Counted from the stretch's first letter, positions 33,615 to 42,553 are shown. The stretch: DNA of 64,000 nucleotides from Candidatus Obscuribacterales bacterium (GCA_021732085.1 JAKFVQ010000025.1:1-64000); one strand, 5' to 3'. Translations and numbers: made by a program. Notes: a model not told the origin generated them from the letters alone.

Positions 33615-35801
33615 ATGAGTACCCTGCTCAAACCCGTTCAGGAATCGAAGGCGCGAATCGCCAAACTGCTTGGCAAGTCGCCGCGACCGAAGTTCACACG
33701 CAATCAACTGCTTACAATAGGATTGATTGGGGTACCGGTTGCAATTGGAGGCATTCTTGCTATCAAATTCATGGCGAGCCTTCCGTCAGCGGATCTCGAC
33801 AAAGGATTGATAGTGCATGACCGCGCAGGCAAAATCGTCTGCACGATGCTTGACGAGAACCGCATTTCAGAAACGATTCCTCTAAAGAACATCTCGCCAT
33901 TCGTTAAGAAAGCAGTTCTCGCTGCGGAAGATGGCGGCTTTTACAAACACAACGGAGTCGATTTAGGCGGCATCGCGCGCGCGATAATCGCGGACATCTC
34001 CTCGAAGAAGATGGTGCAAGGCGGATCGACGATAACGCAGCAATTGGCGAAAGTGCTCTATTTCGAGACCAGCGCACGCACAATCCCGCAGAAAATTCGC
34101 GAGACGATACTGGCATTTCAGCTTGAAGGCAAGTACTCGAAGGACAAGATTTTCGATGCCTACTTGAATAACATCTACTTAGGACAAGGCGCTTATGGTG
34201 TTGAACGTGCCGCGCGGACGTACTTCGGCAAAAGCGCATCACAGCTAGATTTGGCTGAATCGAGTTGCCTGGCGGCGATGATTACGTCACCGTCTGTGCT
34301 TAGCAGATCTGATCACAGAAAAGAATTGACCCAAAGACAACACAACATTCTTGACGAAATGGTTTCGGATAAGACAATTACGAAAGCTCAGGCGGATGCA
34401 GCGAAGAAGAAGCAGTTGAAGTTCAAGTTGGCTGCTAATTCATCTCCTTCTTATATGAGCTTTTTAGATTGTGTGACCAATCAGCTTGAACGCGTGACAA
34501 AGACAAATAGCCCTTGGACGCGCGGCTGGCATGTTTATACAACGATGGATCAAGCAGCGCAAAGAGCAGCGTATGCACAGCTCACCGAGGGCGTGAGAAA
34601 AGCACCGGGCGGAGTGACACAGGGAGCGCTGGTATCACTTTCGGTGGAAGATGGATCGGTGCTCGCGATGGTTGGTGGGCGCGGCAGCAAGAACAGTAGC
34701 CAGTTCAATCGAGCGATCGCCCCCCACACGACAGGCTCCTCCTTCAAGCCATTTGTTTATCTCGCGGCGTTGGAAGAGCAAAAGATTCAGCCAGATTCGG
34801 TAATTCTCGATGCGCCATTTGATCGCAGCAGCAATGCGTCGTACGATCCAGCGAACTTCGATGGTCACTACATGGGTTGGATGTCGGTGCGAAGAGCCCT
34901 GGCTTTGTCGAGAAACACCTGCGCAGTACGAGTGTTAGATCTTGTCGGAGCTGGCAAGGTAGCAGAAACAGCCACTAAAGCTGGTATCAAATCCGAGATG
35001 TATCAAAGCCCATCACTTGCACTTGGAGCATCTGCGGCATCACCGCTTGAGATGGCAACCGCCTATTCCACTTTGGCACGCGGCGGCACATACATCGAAT
35101 CAACGATGATTAATCGCGTAACCGACGCAAACGACAAAACTATTTTCGAACGCAGTCCGGAAGGAAAGAAGGTTCTCTCCACGGAAGCTTGTGCGCAATT
35201 GGTAGATGTGCTCCAGGATGTCGTTCAGAAGGGCACCGGAACGCGGGCAAGGCTTTACGACCGCCCCGTCGCCGGGAAAACAGGCACCTCCGATGGCGCG
35301 CGCGACCTCTGGTTCGTTGGCTTCACGCCTGACACTGTCACCGCGGTTTGGATGGGTAACGATCACAACAAACGCATCCCAGGGATGTCGGTTACTGGTG
35401 GAACAGTTGCAGCTGGTGTCTGGCGCAACTACATGCAAGCGTTTTACAAAGCGCATCCCACGCCAGCCGGCAGATTCGCTGAGCCAGCCAATCCGCTGAT
35501 GGATGACTCATCATCGTTTCTGCTAATTCCGCAAGGGTCATCGCTTTTCGGTGACGCTGGGGAGTTTGTAGAAGAGATCATCGAACCGGATGGCAACATC
35601 ATCGAATCGCTTCCGTTCTTCGGTCGCAGCGGGCGGGAGGAGCGAGGCGTGCGGCGCTCGTACGAAGTCGGACGAGAGGCGCAATATCGTCCGAAACACA
35701 ATCGCGATTTCGACCACAATATCGACCAGGAATTTAAAAAGGAGATCAAACGCTCCGGTCCGATTCGCAAGCTGTTCAAGAAGATCAAAGACTGGTTCTA
35801 G
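33615..35801 (+). CDS. Class A penicillin-binding protein (PBP1A-like), 728 aa
   Basis: Bifunctional peptidoglycan synthase. Start chosen at ATG 33615, 8 nt after GTGGAG. A membrane anchor (LLTIGLIGVPVAIGGILAI) precedes the GT51 domain: AAEDGGFYKHNGVD holds the catalytic Glu, followed by QGGSTITQQLAK, KIRETILAFQLEGKYSKDKI and YLNNIYLGQGAYGV. The transpeptidase domain has the acylated Ser in SSFK, the SRN triad residue and KTGTSDGARDLW. The C-terminal tail is basic and Arg/Lys-rich (QEFKKEIKRSGPIRKLFKKIKDW). It builds and crosslinks the cell wall on the periplasmic side. No partner gene is adjacent, and the hairpin array lies downstream. Confidence 0.96.
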   Translation: MSTLLKPVQESKARIAKLLGKSPRPKFTRNQLLTIGLIGVPVAIGGILAIKFMASLPSADLDKGLIVHDRAGKIVCTMLDENRISETIPLKNISPFVKKAVLAAEDGGFYKHNGVDLGGIARAIIADISSKKMVQGGSTITQQLAKVLYFETSARTIPQKIRETILAFQLEGKYSKDKIFDAYLNNIYLGQGAYGVERAARTYFGKSASQLDLAESSCLAAMITSPSVLSRSDHRKELTQRQHNILDEMVSDKTITKAQADAAKKKQLKFKLAANSSPSYMSFLDCVTNQLERVTKTNSPWTRGWHVYTTMDQAAQRAAYAQLTEGVRKAPGGVTQGALVSLSVEDGSVLAMVGGRGSKNSSQFNRAIAPHTTGSSFKPFVYLAALEEQKIQPDSVILDAPFDRSSNASYDPANFDGHYMGWMSVRRALALSRNTCAVRVLDLVGAGKVAETATKAGIKSEMYQSPSLALGASAASPLEMATAYSTLARGGTYIESTMINRVTDANDKTIFERSPEGKKVLSTEACAQLVDVLQDVVQKGTGTRARLYDRPVAGKTGTSDGARDLWFVGFTPDTVTAVWMGNDHNKRIPGMSVTGGTVAAGVWRNYMQAFYKAHPTPAGRFAEPANPLMDDSSSFLLIPQGSSLFGDAGEFVEEIIEPDGNIIESLPFFGRSGREERGVRRSYEVGREAQYRPKHNRDFDHNIDQEFKKEIKRSGPIRKLFKKIKDWF

Positions 35802-35926
35802 AAACGATTTCCTCATCGCATGCGATCATCCATGTCCAATCCAACGACGACAACACGTGGATGAGAGGTAGCTGCGCAAAGCATTATCTTTCACCACTTT
35901 TGACCGTTAGCACACCATCGCTTGAG

Positions 35927-36452
35927 CCTGGCAGTTCGCAAGCGGCTACCTTTGCAGGTGACCACAGACCGCCATTTCTCTCCATTTTGGAATGTTCGCA
36001 AGCCGTCACTTGGCAGTGGTGACGGTCGGCAGATCATCATTTTCCTCGATTTTTGACGGTTCGAAAGCCGTCACTTGCCAGGTGACGGTCCGCAGACCAT
36101 CATTTCTCTCCATTTTTGACGGTTCGCAAACCGTCACTTGCCAGGTGACGGTCCGCAGACCATCATTTCTCTCCATTTTTGACGGTTCGAAAGCCGTCAC
36201 TTGCCAGGTGACGGTCTGCAGACCATCATTTCTCTCCATTTTTGACGGTTCGCAAACCGTCACTTGCCAGGTGACGGTCCGCAGACCATCATTTCTTTCC
36301 ATTTTTGACGGTTCGCCAGCCGTCACTTGCCAGGTGACGGTCCACAGACCATTATTCCTTTCCATTTTTGACGGTTCGCAAGCCGTCACTTGGCAGGCGG
36401 CGGTTTATATACCGCCATTTTTCTCTATTTTTGGCGGTATATAAACCGCCAC
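35927..36452. repeat. Tandem array of 63-bp hairpin units
   Basis: Six units begin with GACGGTTCG at 36055, 36118, 36181, 36244, 36307 and 36370, exactly 63 bp apart. Two degenerate units precede them (from about 35927 and 35990). Each unit has GACGGT-N6-ACCGTC and an overlapping ACCGTCAC-N7-GTGACGGT, so the middle arm can pair either way, then a pyrimidine-rich tail ending CCATTTTT. The first four units alternate between two variants (TTCGAAAGCC and TTCGCAAACC), pointing to duplication of a 126-bp dimer. The array ends in a different stem, GGCGGT-N6-ACCGCC (36399-36416), with a related copy at 36433-36450. There are no unique spacers, so it is not CRISPR. Confidence 0.92.
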
Positions 36453-36593
36453 GGCAGCAAAAAGCCTGACTTTCACTGGCAGAGAAGGATGACCGTTAAA
36501 TGGATTGATGGAAGGGAGGATAAGTGAGTGCTCCTGACGCGGGCAGCCCGGGCGTCCATTTCGGCAGCCAGCCACGATACACAACGACTCGTG

Positions 36594-36632
36594 TCAAAAA
36601 ATACCCTGGACCTTTCGATCCAGGGCTTTCTT
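36594..36632 (-). terminator. Bidirectional terminator-like hairpin
   Basis: CCCTGGA (36604-36610) and TCCAGGG (36619-36625) form a perfect stem. On the minus strand it is followed by TATTTTTT, so it ends the secreted-protein gene at 36665. The plus strand also has a T-rich flank. Confidence 0.85.
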
Positions 36633-36664
36633 ATTCGCGTTGTAGTTCAATAAAACTTCCGCTT

Positions 36665-37339
36665 TTAGAAGTACCAGCCGCGTGTGGCGATACCGTTTCG
36701 ATCGTTCATTTCAGCATTGAAATGGTTTTGGAATTGGTCGATTTGGTTATTCAGCTGGTTTCTTTCAAAGCGACTTAGTCCACCCATGTTCATCTGGGCA
36801 AGTCGCGTGTTGAGTCTGTCTAGCTGACGACGAAGCGCACTGTACTCGAATGACGAGAGACGCCCATTCGAGCGATTACGCTCCAAGCGCGATGACAGGT
36901 TGCTCAATCGTGCATTCAAGTTGTTGCCGAAACCACCACCGTAAGTGACACCATAGGTGTTGGTCACTCCGACAGTCGCCAATGATGACAGGCTGGAATC
37001 GATTGTGTTCATTTGATTGATCAGATTTTGTGTTTCAGCAACACTCAAGAATCCGTCGGCAATAGCGTTAAACTGTGCGTCACGGTTCAATCGCAACTGC
37101 GCGCGCATCGAGGATGCTTGGCTGAGATTGATCTGACCAGCGTTCAAAGCAGCTGTGATTTTGTTTTCCATTACAGCTCTTTGGTTATCCAAATTTGCTC
37201 TTGTTTGTTCTTGTACAGCACTCAGGTGATTACGTCCTGCTCCGAAGCCAAAGTATTGTGCATTTGCATCGGTCGCCAAGAAAAGTCCGAGGCTGAAAGC
37301 GAGAACATTCGCTCCTGCGATTATTTTCAGAAAAGACAT
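36665..37339 (-). CDS. Secreted protein with helical repeats, unknown function, 224 aa
   Basis: Start set at ATG 37339 with GGGAGGAAG upstream; the longer frame to 37432 lacks a site. A signal peptide (IIAGANVLAFSLGLFLATDANA) is followed by a Gln/Asn/Arg-rich helical region. Segments such as VMENKITAALNAGQINLSQASSM, RLSNLSSRLERNRSNGRLSSFEYSALRRQLDRL and FERNQLNNQIDQFQ repeat a short L/N/R pattern, suggesting several amphipathic hairpins. A glycine-tyrosine linker (YGVTYGGGFG) divides two halves. Probably periplasmic or extracellular. The family is not recognised. Confidence 0.78.
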   Translation of the reverse strand: MSFLKIIAGANVLAFSLGLFLATDANAQYFGFGAGRNHLSAVQEQTRANLDNQRAVMENKITAALNAGQINLSQASSMRAQLRLNRDAQFNAIADGFLSVAETQNLINQMNTIDSSLSSLATVGVTNTYGVTYGGGFGNNLNARLSNLSSRLERNRSNGRLSSFEYSALRRQLDRLNTRLAQMNMGGLSRFERNQLNNQIDQFQNHFNAEMNDRNGIATRGWYF

Positions 37340-37507
37340 TCGCTCTTCCTCCCTTAGTTTTAAATTGAGGGGCGCCCAATTTATTTCCATGCATATGAAT
37401 TTAACGACGAGACTGATCCGTTGAAGTTCCATCCAATTTGGGCGTCTACAGAAGAAGAACGACGGATCATAAAAAAGGTGCGAGTGATTGATCGAAGAGG
37501 AATCACA

Positions 37508-37546
37508 GAAAAAGTTGAAGCCGCCTCACAAAGAGACAGCTTCAAC
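37508..37546 (-). terminator. Terminator of the 183-aa membrane protein gene
   Basis: On the minus strand GTTGAAGC and GCTTCAAC (37539-37546 and 37514-37521) pair, followed by TTTTTCTG. It lies about 30 bp after the stop at 37575. Confidence 0.75.
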
Positions 37547-37574
37547 AGGGCTTATCGCGCTAAAGTAATGTTGT

Positions 37575-38126
37575 TTAGCCCGCAGCCGGCGCGAAACGAA
37601 CTTTGTTCTTAAGGCGATGATCTTCGCCGATTACGCCAAGCTCGTTGGCACCTTCGCTCTTCAAAACTTTCTCAGCAACGCGCAGCTCAGTCATGTTATC
37701 TACGTGCACTGACATCAAAGTGCTAGCCAAAACTGCGCGTCGGTCGAATTTTTTGACGACGTATTCAATCATGCTTGCACCAACGCACATGCCGAACAAA
37801 CCAGCAATACCAGCACACAATGCTACTGTTGCAAGTGATGCAAACGCTGGAGAGTTAGTGAAGATGTTTTCGATCTCCGGCACTCCGATGTATCGCGATG
37901 CTGCGATATAACTGAAAGCCAAGCCGACGATCAAACCGAGCGTCAAACCGATGGCCACGCCTTGCAACAGTTTCGTACGTTTCAAGAAACCTAATTCTGA
38001 TGCACCGTATTCGTCGGGCATCAATAACGAAATATCGTCAGACGTGAAGCCGGCTCGCTTAAGCGCGTCGCAAGCTCTTTGACACTGCTCCGCACCAGAT
38101 AGAGTTGCTATAACGGCATTCTGCAT
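37575..38126 (-). CDS. Small membrane protein resembling general stress 17M-type proteins, 183 aa
   Basis: Start set at ATG 38126 after AAGGAGG; the frame continues upstream to 38186. The N-terminal domain (MQNAVIATLSGAEQCQRACDAL, FTSDDISLLMPDE) has the fold-like pattern of YflT/GsiB-17M and DUF1269-type proteins, in which a small alpha/beta domain precedes a glycine-rich membrane hairpin. Two hydrophobic segments follow (GVAIGLTLGLIVGLAFSYIA; FASLATVALCAGIAGLFGMCVGA). A C-terminal repeat-like domain (VLASTLMSVHVDNMTELRVAEKVLKSEGANELGVIGED) has the same character. Role unknown; stress-related by analogy only. Confidence 0.7.
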   Translation of the reverse strand: MQNAVIATLSGAEQCQRACDALKRAGFTSDDISLLMPDEYGASELGFLKRTKLLQGVAIGLTLGLIVGLAFSYIAASRYIGVPEIENIFTNSPAFASLATVALCAGIAGLFGMCVGASMIEYVVKKFDRRAVLASTLMSVHVDNMTELRVAEKVLKSEGANELGVIGEDHRLKNKVRFAPAAG

Positions 38127-38420
38127 AAAGCCAACCTCCTTAGCCTGGGCAGGCGCAAACAGCGTACTAGCAAATGCGCTTTGCACTCAGGAAAAATTGA
38201 ATCTTCTAATTGCATTTACAGCGGGATCAGCATCGGAGCTGATTTTGAAATGCATGATTTGTGACGGAGGAAGTCTTATCTTGTTCCCGAACGAAATTTC
38301 GGCGAGCTGGCAAAGCTTCGATGAACAGGGGCAATCTACAAATCTAGGGTAAATACCGAAGACGTCAATAATAGGCAGCCTGCTAAACTGAATAGCGATT
38401 TCAGACAACGAGAGATAGTC

Positions 38421-40223
38421 ATGTCATTAATTACCCGCTGCTTATCCCTTTGCCTCGCCGGATCTCTTTTCTTCACACCGGCGCTAAGCGCGCAGAGCGC
38501 TTCCGAGAGCACTCGGGACACATCGTACACCAAAGCGCAGCCCTTAAGCGCCCTAGCAAAAATGCCGGTGAAAGAATTGACGGTATTCAAGGATGGGCAT
38601 TCATTTGTATTGCACGAGGGCAGCATGCCAGTGGATGCCGAGGGCAACGTGGTAATGGATTATCTGCCGACTCCAGTGCTTGGCACCTTCTGGCCATTCT
38701 CGAGCGATAAGGATGCGAAATTGTCCGCCGTGGTCGCCAGCCAAAGGAAGGTTCTAATTCCGCGCACAGCATTAAACGTAAAGCAATTCATTCAGGCGAA
38801 CCCCGGCGCACAAGTTCAGGTGACGGAGCTGAGGAATCCTGGCAGCCAAACCGCGAGCACTGTTACCTACGACGCGCAAATCATCGGCATCCCAGTTCGA
38901 ACATCGGAAGAATTAGAATCGACGAATCCTCCGAACAGCGGCGAACACTTGCCTGAATATGCGGATCTCGTCCTGCTGAAGACAGCCTCCGGAACCGCTA
39001 CAGTTCCATTGCACAAAATTGAATACATCACGTTCAAAGACAACTTCGAGCCGAAGGTTTCGTCGACCGAATTCCGAAATCTTCTTACATTGAAAATGAA
39101 TTGGAAAGGACAGCCGGCCAAAGAAGCTGACGTTGGAATGATGTACTTGCAGCGCGGATTACGTTGGATTCCTGAATACAAAATAAGTATAGACGGTAAG
39201 GGAAGCGCTCACTTGAAACTACAAGCAACTCTTGTGAATGACCTTACAGATCTGAATGACGTGACGATGAATCTTGTTGTAGGAGTTCCGAGTTTTTCAT
39301 TCAAGGACGATACAGATCCAATTGCGCTCCAACAGATGCTGGTTGAAACATCACGGCGCGCGATACGCAGCGATTTCCGCAATTCAATGAGTAATGCAAT
39401 CATGTCCCAAGTCGCCTCATTCGAGGAAGCGGGCGCGCCTCCCATGTCCGAGGGACCAGAAGTAAGCGGCAGCGCGAAGAATGAAGATCTCTTTGTATTC
39501 ACGGTTAAACACGTTTCAATCCGCAAAGGACAAAGAATGGTATTGCCGGTTTACGAATCTGAATTGAAGTACAAGGATGTGTATACACTAACACTCCCAT
39601 TCAGCCCGCCACCAGAAGTAGTTCAGCACTTCAACCACACGCAGCAATCTCAGATCGAACAGCTGCTGAAAGCACCAAAGTTTATGCACAAGATCCGAAT
39701 AAGCAACAACTCTGAATACCCGCTTACGACGGCACCGGCGCTCTTACTTAAGAACGACAAGGTTCTCGCACAAGGCATGATGACATACACCGCTATTGGT
39801 GCGCCTAACGATCTTGATTTAACAACCGCTATTGATCTCAAAGTCAAGAAACAAGACAAGGAAGTGAAGCGCACACCGAACGCAGCGACGTGGCAAGGTG
39901 ACCAATACGGACGCATCGATTTGGAAGGAACGGTCACAGCCACCAATTACGGAACGCAACCGGCCGACGTAGAAATCGTCAGATACGTATTAGGAAAAGT
40001 GGGCACCGCAGACCGCAACGGCAAGGCAGAGATGGTCAACATCTTCGAAGACTACGAATTCTTGCCAAATGGCACGCCAGAGCTTCCTGTTTGGTGGAAC
40101 TGGTATAGCTGGCCCAGCTGGTGGAGTCGCTTCAACGGCGTAGGGAAAATAAGCTGGAAAGAAACAATCAAACCCAAAGAAGCTGCCGATTTTCACTACA
40201 CGTGGAACTACTTCTGGCGCTAA
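38421..40223 (+). CDS. Secreted DUF4139-like protein, 600 aa
   Basis: A signal peptide (LSLCLAGSLFFTPALSAQS) leads an exported protein. The first 200 residues show VKELTVFKDGHSFVLHEGS and VVMDYLPTPVLGTFWPF; the next segment contains LQRGLRWIPEYKISIDGKG, LQATLVNDLTDLNDVTMNLVVG, the pattern of DUF4139 (a fold with an intermolecular-contact beta-sandwich). The C-terminal third has TATNYGTQPADVEIVRYVLGK and an aromatic end rich in Trp (WWNWYSWPSWWSRF). It is preceded by about 230 bp without a gene and is monocistronic. Function unknown. Confidence 0.72.
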   Translation: MSLITRCLSLCLAGSLFFTPALSAQSASESTRDTSYTKAQPLSALAKMPVKELTVFKDGHSFVLHEGSMPVDAEGNVVMDYLPTPVLGTFWPFSSDKDAKLSAVVASQRKVLIPRTALNVKQFIQANPGAQVQVTELRNPGSQTASTVTYDAQIIGIPVRTSEELESTNPPNSGEHLPEYADLVLLKTASGTATVPLHKIEYITFKDNFEPKVSSTEFRNLLTLKMNWKGQPAKEADVGMMYLQRGLRWIPEYKISIDGKGSAHLKLQATLVNDLTDLNDVTMNLVVGVPSFSFKDDTDPIALQQMLVETSRRAIRSDFRNSMSNAIMSQVASFEEAGAPPMSEGPEVSGSAKNEDLFVFTVKHVSIRKGQRMVLPVYESELKYKDVYTLTLPFSPPPEVVQHFNHTQQSQIEQLLKAPKFMHKIRISNNSEYPLTTAPALLLKNDKVLAQGMMTYTAIGAPNDLDLTTAIDLKVKKQDKEVKRTPNAATWQGDQYGRIDLEGTVTATNYGTQPADVEIVRYVLGKVGTADRNGKAEMVNIFEDYEFLPNGTPELPVWWNWYSWPSWWSRFNGVGKISWKETIKPKEAADFHYTWNYFWR

Positions 40224-40250
40224 AAATAAATTCGCCACTCGTACTTGAAG

Positions 40251-40294
40251 CCAATTTGCTGAAGAGGCAACTGCGCTACCGTTGAGCTAATGAC
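40251..40294 (-). pseudogene. tRNA-Lys remnant (5' half plus anticodon arm)
   Basis: Forty-four bases match the intact tRNA-Lys-CTT at 41299-41341 with few changes. The match covers the D-arm and the anticodon arm with a CTT anticodon. The T-arm and 3' acceptor do not match, and the 5' acceptor is only partly kept, so this cannot be a working tRNA. It is in the same orientation as the intact gene, 1.05 kb away, and the three small genes at 40404-41246 lie between them. Confidence 0.85.
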
Positions 40295-40403
40295 TTTTCT
40301 GCTAATGAAATTATCTGTCAATCACTCGTGAAAGCAAAGAGGAAGCAAGAGGGCGGCCCTTTGACACCATTAGATGTTATCATGTACTTAGAGGTAATAT
40401 TTT

Positions 40404-40616
40404 ATGGCGCTTGCTGCTCACGAAACAACCGAAAGCTGGACTAGAGACGAGATTATTGAGGTACTTACCCATTCCTCAAAAAAACGGCTAAACATGGACT
40501 TGCGGCAGTTCATAAATGCCATTCGGTCGGACAAGCTTGACCGCTGTGACTTTGCAGAAATGATAGCTCTACTTAACCTATTGCCTGCAGATGACCCAGT
40601 CTTCAAAGAAACCTAA
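40404..40616 (+). CDS. Small protein (70 aa), first gene of a three-gene module
   Basis: Helical acidic protein, MALAAHETTESWTRDEIIEVL..., LNMDLRQFINAIRSDKLDR, ending LLPADDPVFKET. A GAGG site lies near 40391. The stop overlaps the start of the next gene by 26 bp. I do not recognise the family. Its size, and the presence of two partners of which one has a His-x-His motif, suggest an antitoxin- or regulator-like partner, which is an inference. Confidence 0.62.
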   Translation: MALAAHETTESWTRDEIIEVLTHSSKKRLNMDLRQFINAIRSDKLDRCDFAEMIALLNLLPADDPVFKET

Positions 40617-40857
40617 CCCAAAACTTTCTGAAGCGAAGACTCTCTTGAGTGCTATCTCAGTAGGCGGAGCAGTGGCTGCCTACTACTTTCGCGACCTCAT
40701 TCAACTACTGTTATCTCAGACGATTATGCGCGCTGGGGAAGCAGTAATGATCCATCCTGGCACGGATAAGAAGTCCGGTTTCATAATCAGTGGAAGAAAA
40801 AAATCTTTTGACAAAAATGCAGCGGAAGGCCGGAATTCCTGGCTCCAATGGCATTGA
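40591..40857 (+). CDS. Small single-pass membrane protein (88 aa), second gene of module
   Basis: Begins MTQSSKKPNPKLSEAK and has one membrane helix (LLSAISVGGAVAAYYFRDLIQLLLSQ). The tail is soluble (MIHPGTDKKSGFIISGRKKSFDKNAAEGRN). Overlaps the first gene by 26 bp and the third by 10 bp, so translation is likely coupled. Function unknown. Confidence 0.58.
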   Translation: MTQSSKKPNPKLSEAKTLLSAISVGGAVAAYYFRDLIQLLLSQTIMRAGEAVMIHPGTDKKSGFIISGRKKSFDKNAAEGRNSWLQWH

Positions 40858-41246
40858 ACGATGGGCGTTTTTTACATCTTTTGTTTGATTGCAGAATCGA
40901 CCAGAATGACAAAAGATTGTCTATAAGGTCTTCCAAAATTGCTTATCAGCTCGACGTACAAGGACACCAACAACTATTTCGTTTCGATTACGAAAAAGAA
41001 ATTTCCAATCAGTATCCGTCGTCGCATGTTCACGTTTATGGAAAGTGGGAAGTCCCAGAGATTGAGAAAGAACGCCCATTGTCAAAAGTCCATATACCGG
41101 TACTCAGAAGCTCAATCGAAGCATCAATAAGACTCATAGTAGAAGAATTTGGCACCACCACCAATGAGCCTGACGCTCTGGTTTGGCAAGAAATTCTAGA
41201 TACGACAGAATTCGCATTCCTGAAACGCATCCGCACTAAGAATTGA
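40848..41246 (+). CDS. Unknown 132-aa protein with HxH motif, third gene of module
   Basis: Soluble alpha/beta-looking protein. Conserved-looking segments are LDVQGHQQLFRFDYEKE, the tight SSHVHVYGKWEVPE (His-x-His) and LSKVHIPVLRSSIEASIRLIVEEFG, ending in ALVWQEILDTTEFAFLKRIRTK. Several bacterial small proteins with an HxH and a following HIP.(x)n.R.S(L/I)E segment accompany small regulators, so a toxin-antitoxin-like module is a possibility. I cannot name the family. It ends 26 bp before the intact tRNA-Lys. Confidence 0.62.
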   Translation: MALNDGRFLHLLFDCRIDQNDKRLSIRSSKIAYQLDVQGHQQLFRFDYEKEISNQYPSSHVHVYGKWEVPEIEKERPLSKVHIPVLRSSIEASIRLIVEEFGTTTNEPDALVWQEILDTTEFAFLKRIRTKN

Positions 41247-41271
41247 GAATTCAAATTTAGAAAGAAAATTT

Positions 41272-41343
41272 TGGGTCATCCGTGATTCGAACACGGAACC
41301 AATTGCTTAAGAGGCAACTGCTCTACCGTTGAGCTAATGACCC
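41272..41343 (-). tRNA. tRNA-Lys (anticodon CTT)
   Basis: Minus-strand cloverleaf, 72 nt: acceptor GGGTCAT/ATGACCC, D-arm AGCTCAACGGTAGAGC, anticodon loop CTCTTAA giving CTT, T-arm CCGTGTTCGAATCACGG. No CCA is encoded. A truncated copy of its 5' part lies at 40251-40294. Confidence 0.95.
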
Positions 41344-41365
41344 ATTCCTCGGACAAATTATTATA

Positions 41366-41438
41366 CACGCCCGGTTGGATTCGAACCAACGACCCTCCGC
41401 TTAGAAGGCGGATGCTCTATCCACTGAGCTACGGGCGC
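41366..41438 (-). tRNA. tRNA-Arg (anticodon TCT)
   Basis: Minus-strand cloverleaf, 73 nt: acceptor GCGCCCG/CGGGCGT (first pair G-T), D-arm AGCTCAGTGGATAGAGC, anticodon loop CTTCTAA giving TCT, T-arm GTTGGTTCGAATCCAAC. It lies 22 bp upstream of the tRNA-Lys on the same strand, so the two are probably co-transcribed. Confidence 0.95.
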
Positions 41439-41542
41439 TCGAATGTGGTGATTGTATCTTATCCTTTTTTGCACTGCTCTGCATACGGGTTATCCTGTTA
41501 AGCTCAGGGCACATGAAGATAAGAGTCGGCAAGGAGCTGCAA

Positions 41543-42445
41543 ATGCCAGAGCTATTAAGCGAACAGGAGTTTACAGAGCGCTTCACAGAAGCGATCAAGG
41601 GTTATGAACTCTCGCCACGATGCAAAGAGCCACTCCTTGTAGAACTTAGTTATGGTGAGGGCGAGCCGACCCTGACCCTGTCACTAAAGGACTCGTTCAA
41701 TCAGTACCAGGCGGAGCCTGACAAATTAGAAGAGCTGATGCGCCCTTTTGTCGAAGACCTCGGCTGGACGGTGCAGCCACCACGCTACCAATCGAAAGAA
41801 CTCTACGAGTTGACATTACCGACTCTGAGAAATTTTTATTCGAAAGCACCAGGCGATTCTGAACTTAGCAGCGATCCGGCTTGCCCCAAAGGTCCAATCG
41901 TTTTTGAGCAGGTATTGAAGGCACCAACTGAGTTTCTGATTCTTCAATTCCACATATTGAAAGACGACCAGTATGTGCCGTTGAGGAAGGGTGACATTCT
42001 TCCATGCATGCCGGATCCGTCCACCATTATTCGTCTATCTTTGAACAATCTGGCGATCAAAACTGAAGTGGCAGGGCTGACTGCAACTCCGCTTCAATTC
42101 GACAACTTAAAAGCGCGCTCGTGGCTCATTGGGCTTGGTGATGACCGTTTTAGCCAATCAATCGCGGCGTTGACTTGTATTTCGCAAGCAATGAAATCTC
42201 TCGAAGAAACTTTTAAAGGTGAAAACGGCCTAATCGCGATCATTCCATCAGCCGATCAATTGATTGTCAGCATTGATACCGATGAGCAATCTGTGGCAGA
42301 GCTGGGCGTTTTGGCTCGTCAGCTTGCGGCGCAAACGACCGCCTTCTTGAGTACCTTCGTTTGGACGTTCAAGGACGGAAACCTGGAAGCCGTGCAGTCA
42401 CTGGATTTACAGGAGATCACCAAGGCCGAACCTGAATTGAGTTAA
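41543..42445 (+). CDS. DUF1444 (YtpQ)-like cytosolic protein, 300 aa
   Basis: Start set at ATG 41543, 6 nt after AAGGAGCTGC; the frame also runs back to 41513. The fold-like pattern (MPELLSEQEFTERFTEAIKGY, LVELSYGEGEPTLTLSLKDSFNQYQAEPDKLEELM, YELTLPTLRNFY) resembles the DUF1444/YtpQ family. Later segments include KGDILPCMPDPSTIIRLSLNNLAIKTEV and LVIAELP-free Leu/Ala helices. Function in that family is undefined. No signal peptide. It stands alone. Confidence 0.6.
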   Translation: MPELLSEQEFTERFTEAIKGYELSPRCKEPLLVELSYGEGEPTLTLSLKDSFNQYQAEPDKLEELMRPFVEDLGWTVQPPRYQSKELYELTLPTLRNFYSKAPGDSELSSDPACPKGPIVFEQVLKAPTEFLILQFHILKDDQYVPLRKGDILPCMPDPSTIIRLSLNNLAIKTEVAGLTATPLQFDNLKARSWLIGLGDDRFSQSIAALTCISQAMKSLEETFKGENGLIAIIPSADQLIVSIDTDEQSVAELGVLARQLAAQTTAFLSTFVWTFKDGNLEAVQSLDLQEITKAEPELS

Positions 42446-42553
42446 GCAATACATAAGGTATGTTAAGATAGCCCTTAACCTGTTCTTAAACGCTTCAAGC
42501 AAAAATATTTAGCTCGACTGATTGTCCTCCCCCCACACACAAACACATAAATC

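Noticed and set aside
35992..36444. Long repeat-encoded proteins on both strands (150 and 127 aa)
   Set aside because: They are produced by the 63-bp period being a multiple of three. Differences between units change amino acids, there is no ribosome-binding site, and both strands are open equally.
35927..36452. CRISPR array
   Set aside because: Units repeat in full with no variable spacers, and no cas genes are near.
36524..36778. 84-aa plus-strand frame starting GTG after GGGAGG
   Set aside because: It runs through a terminator hairpin and then antisense to the secreted-protein gene; the ribosome-binding site alone is not enough.
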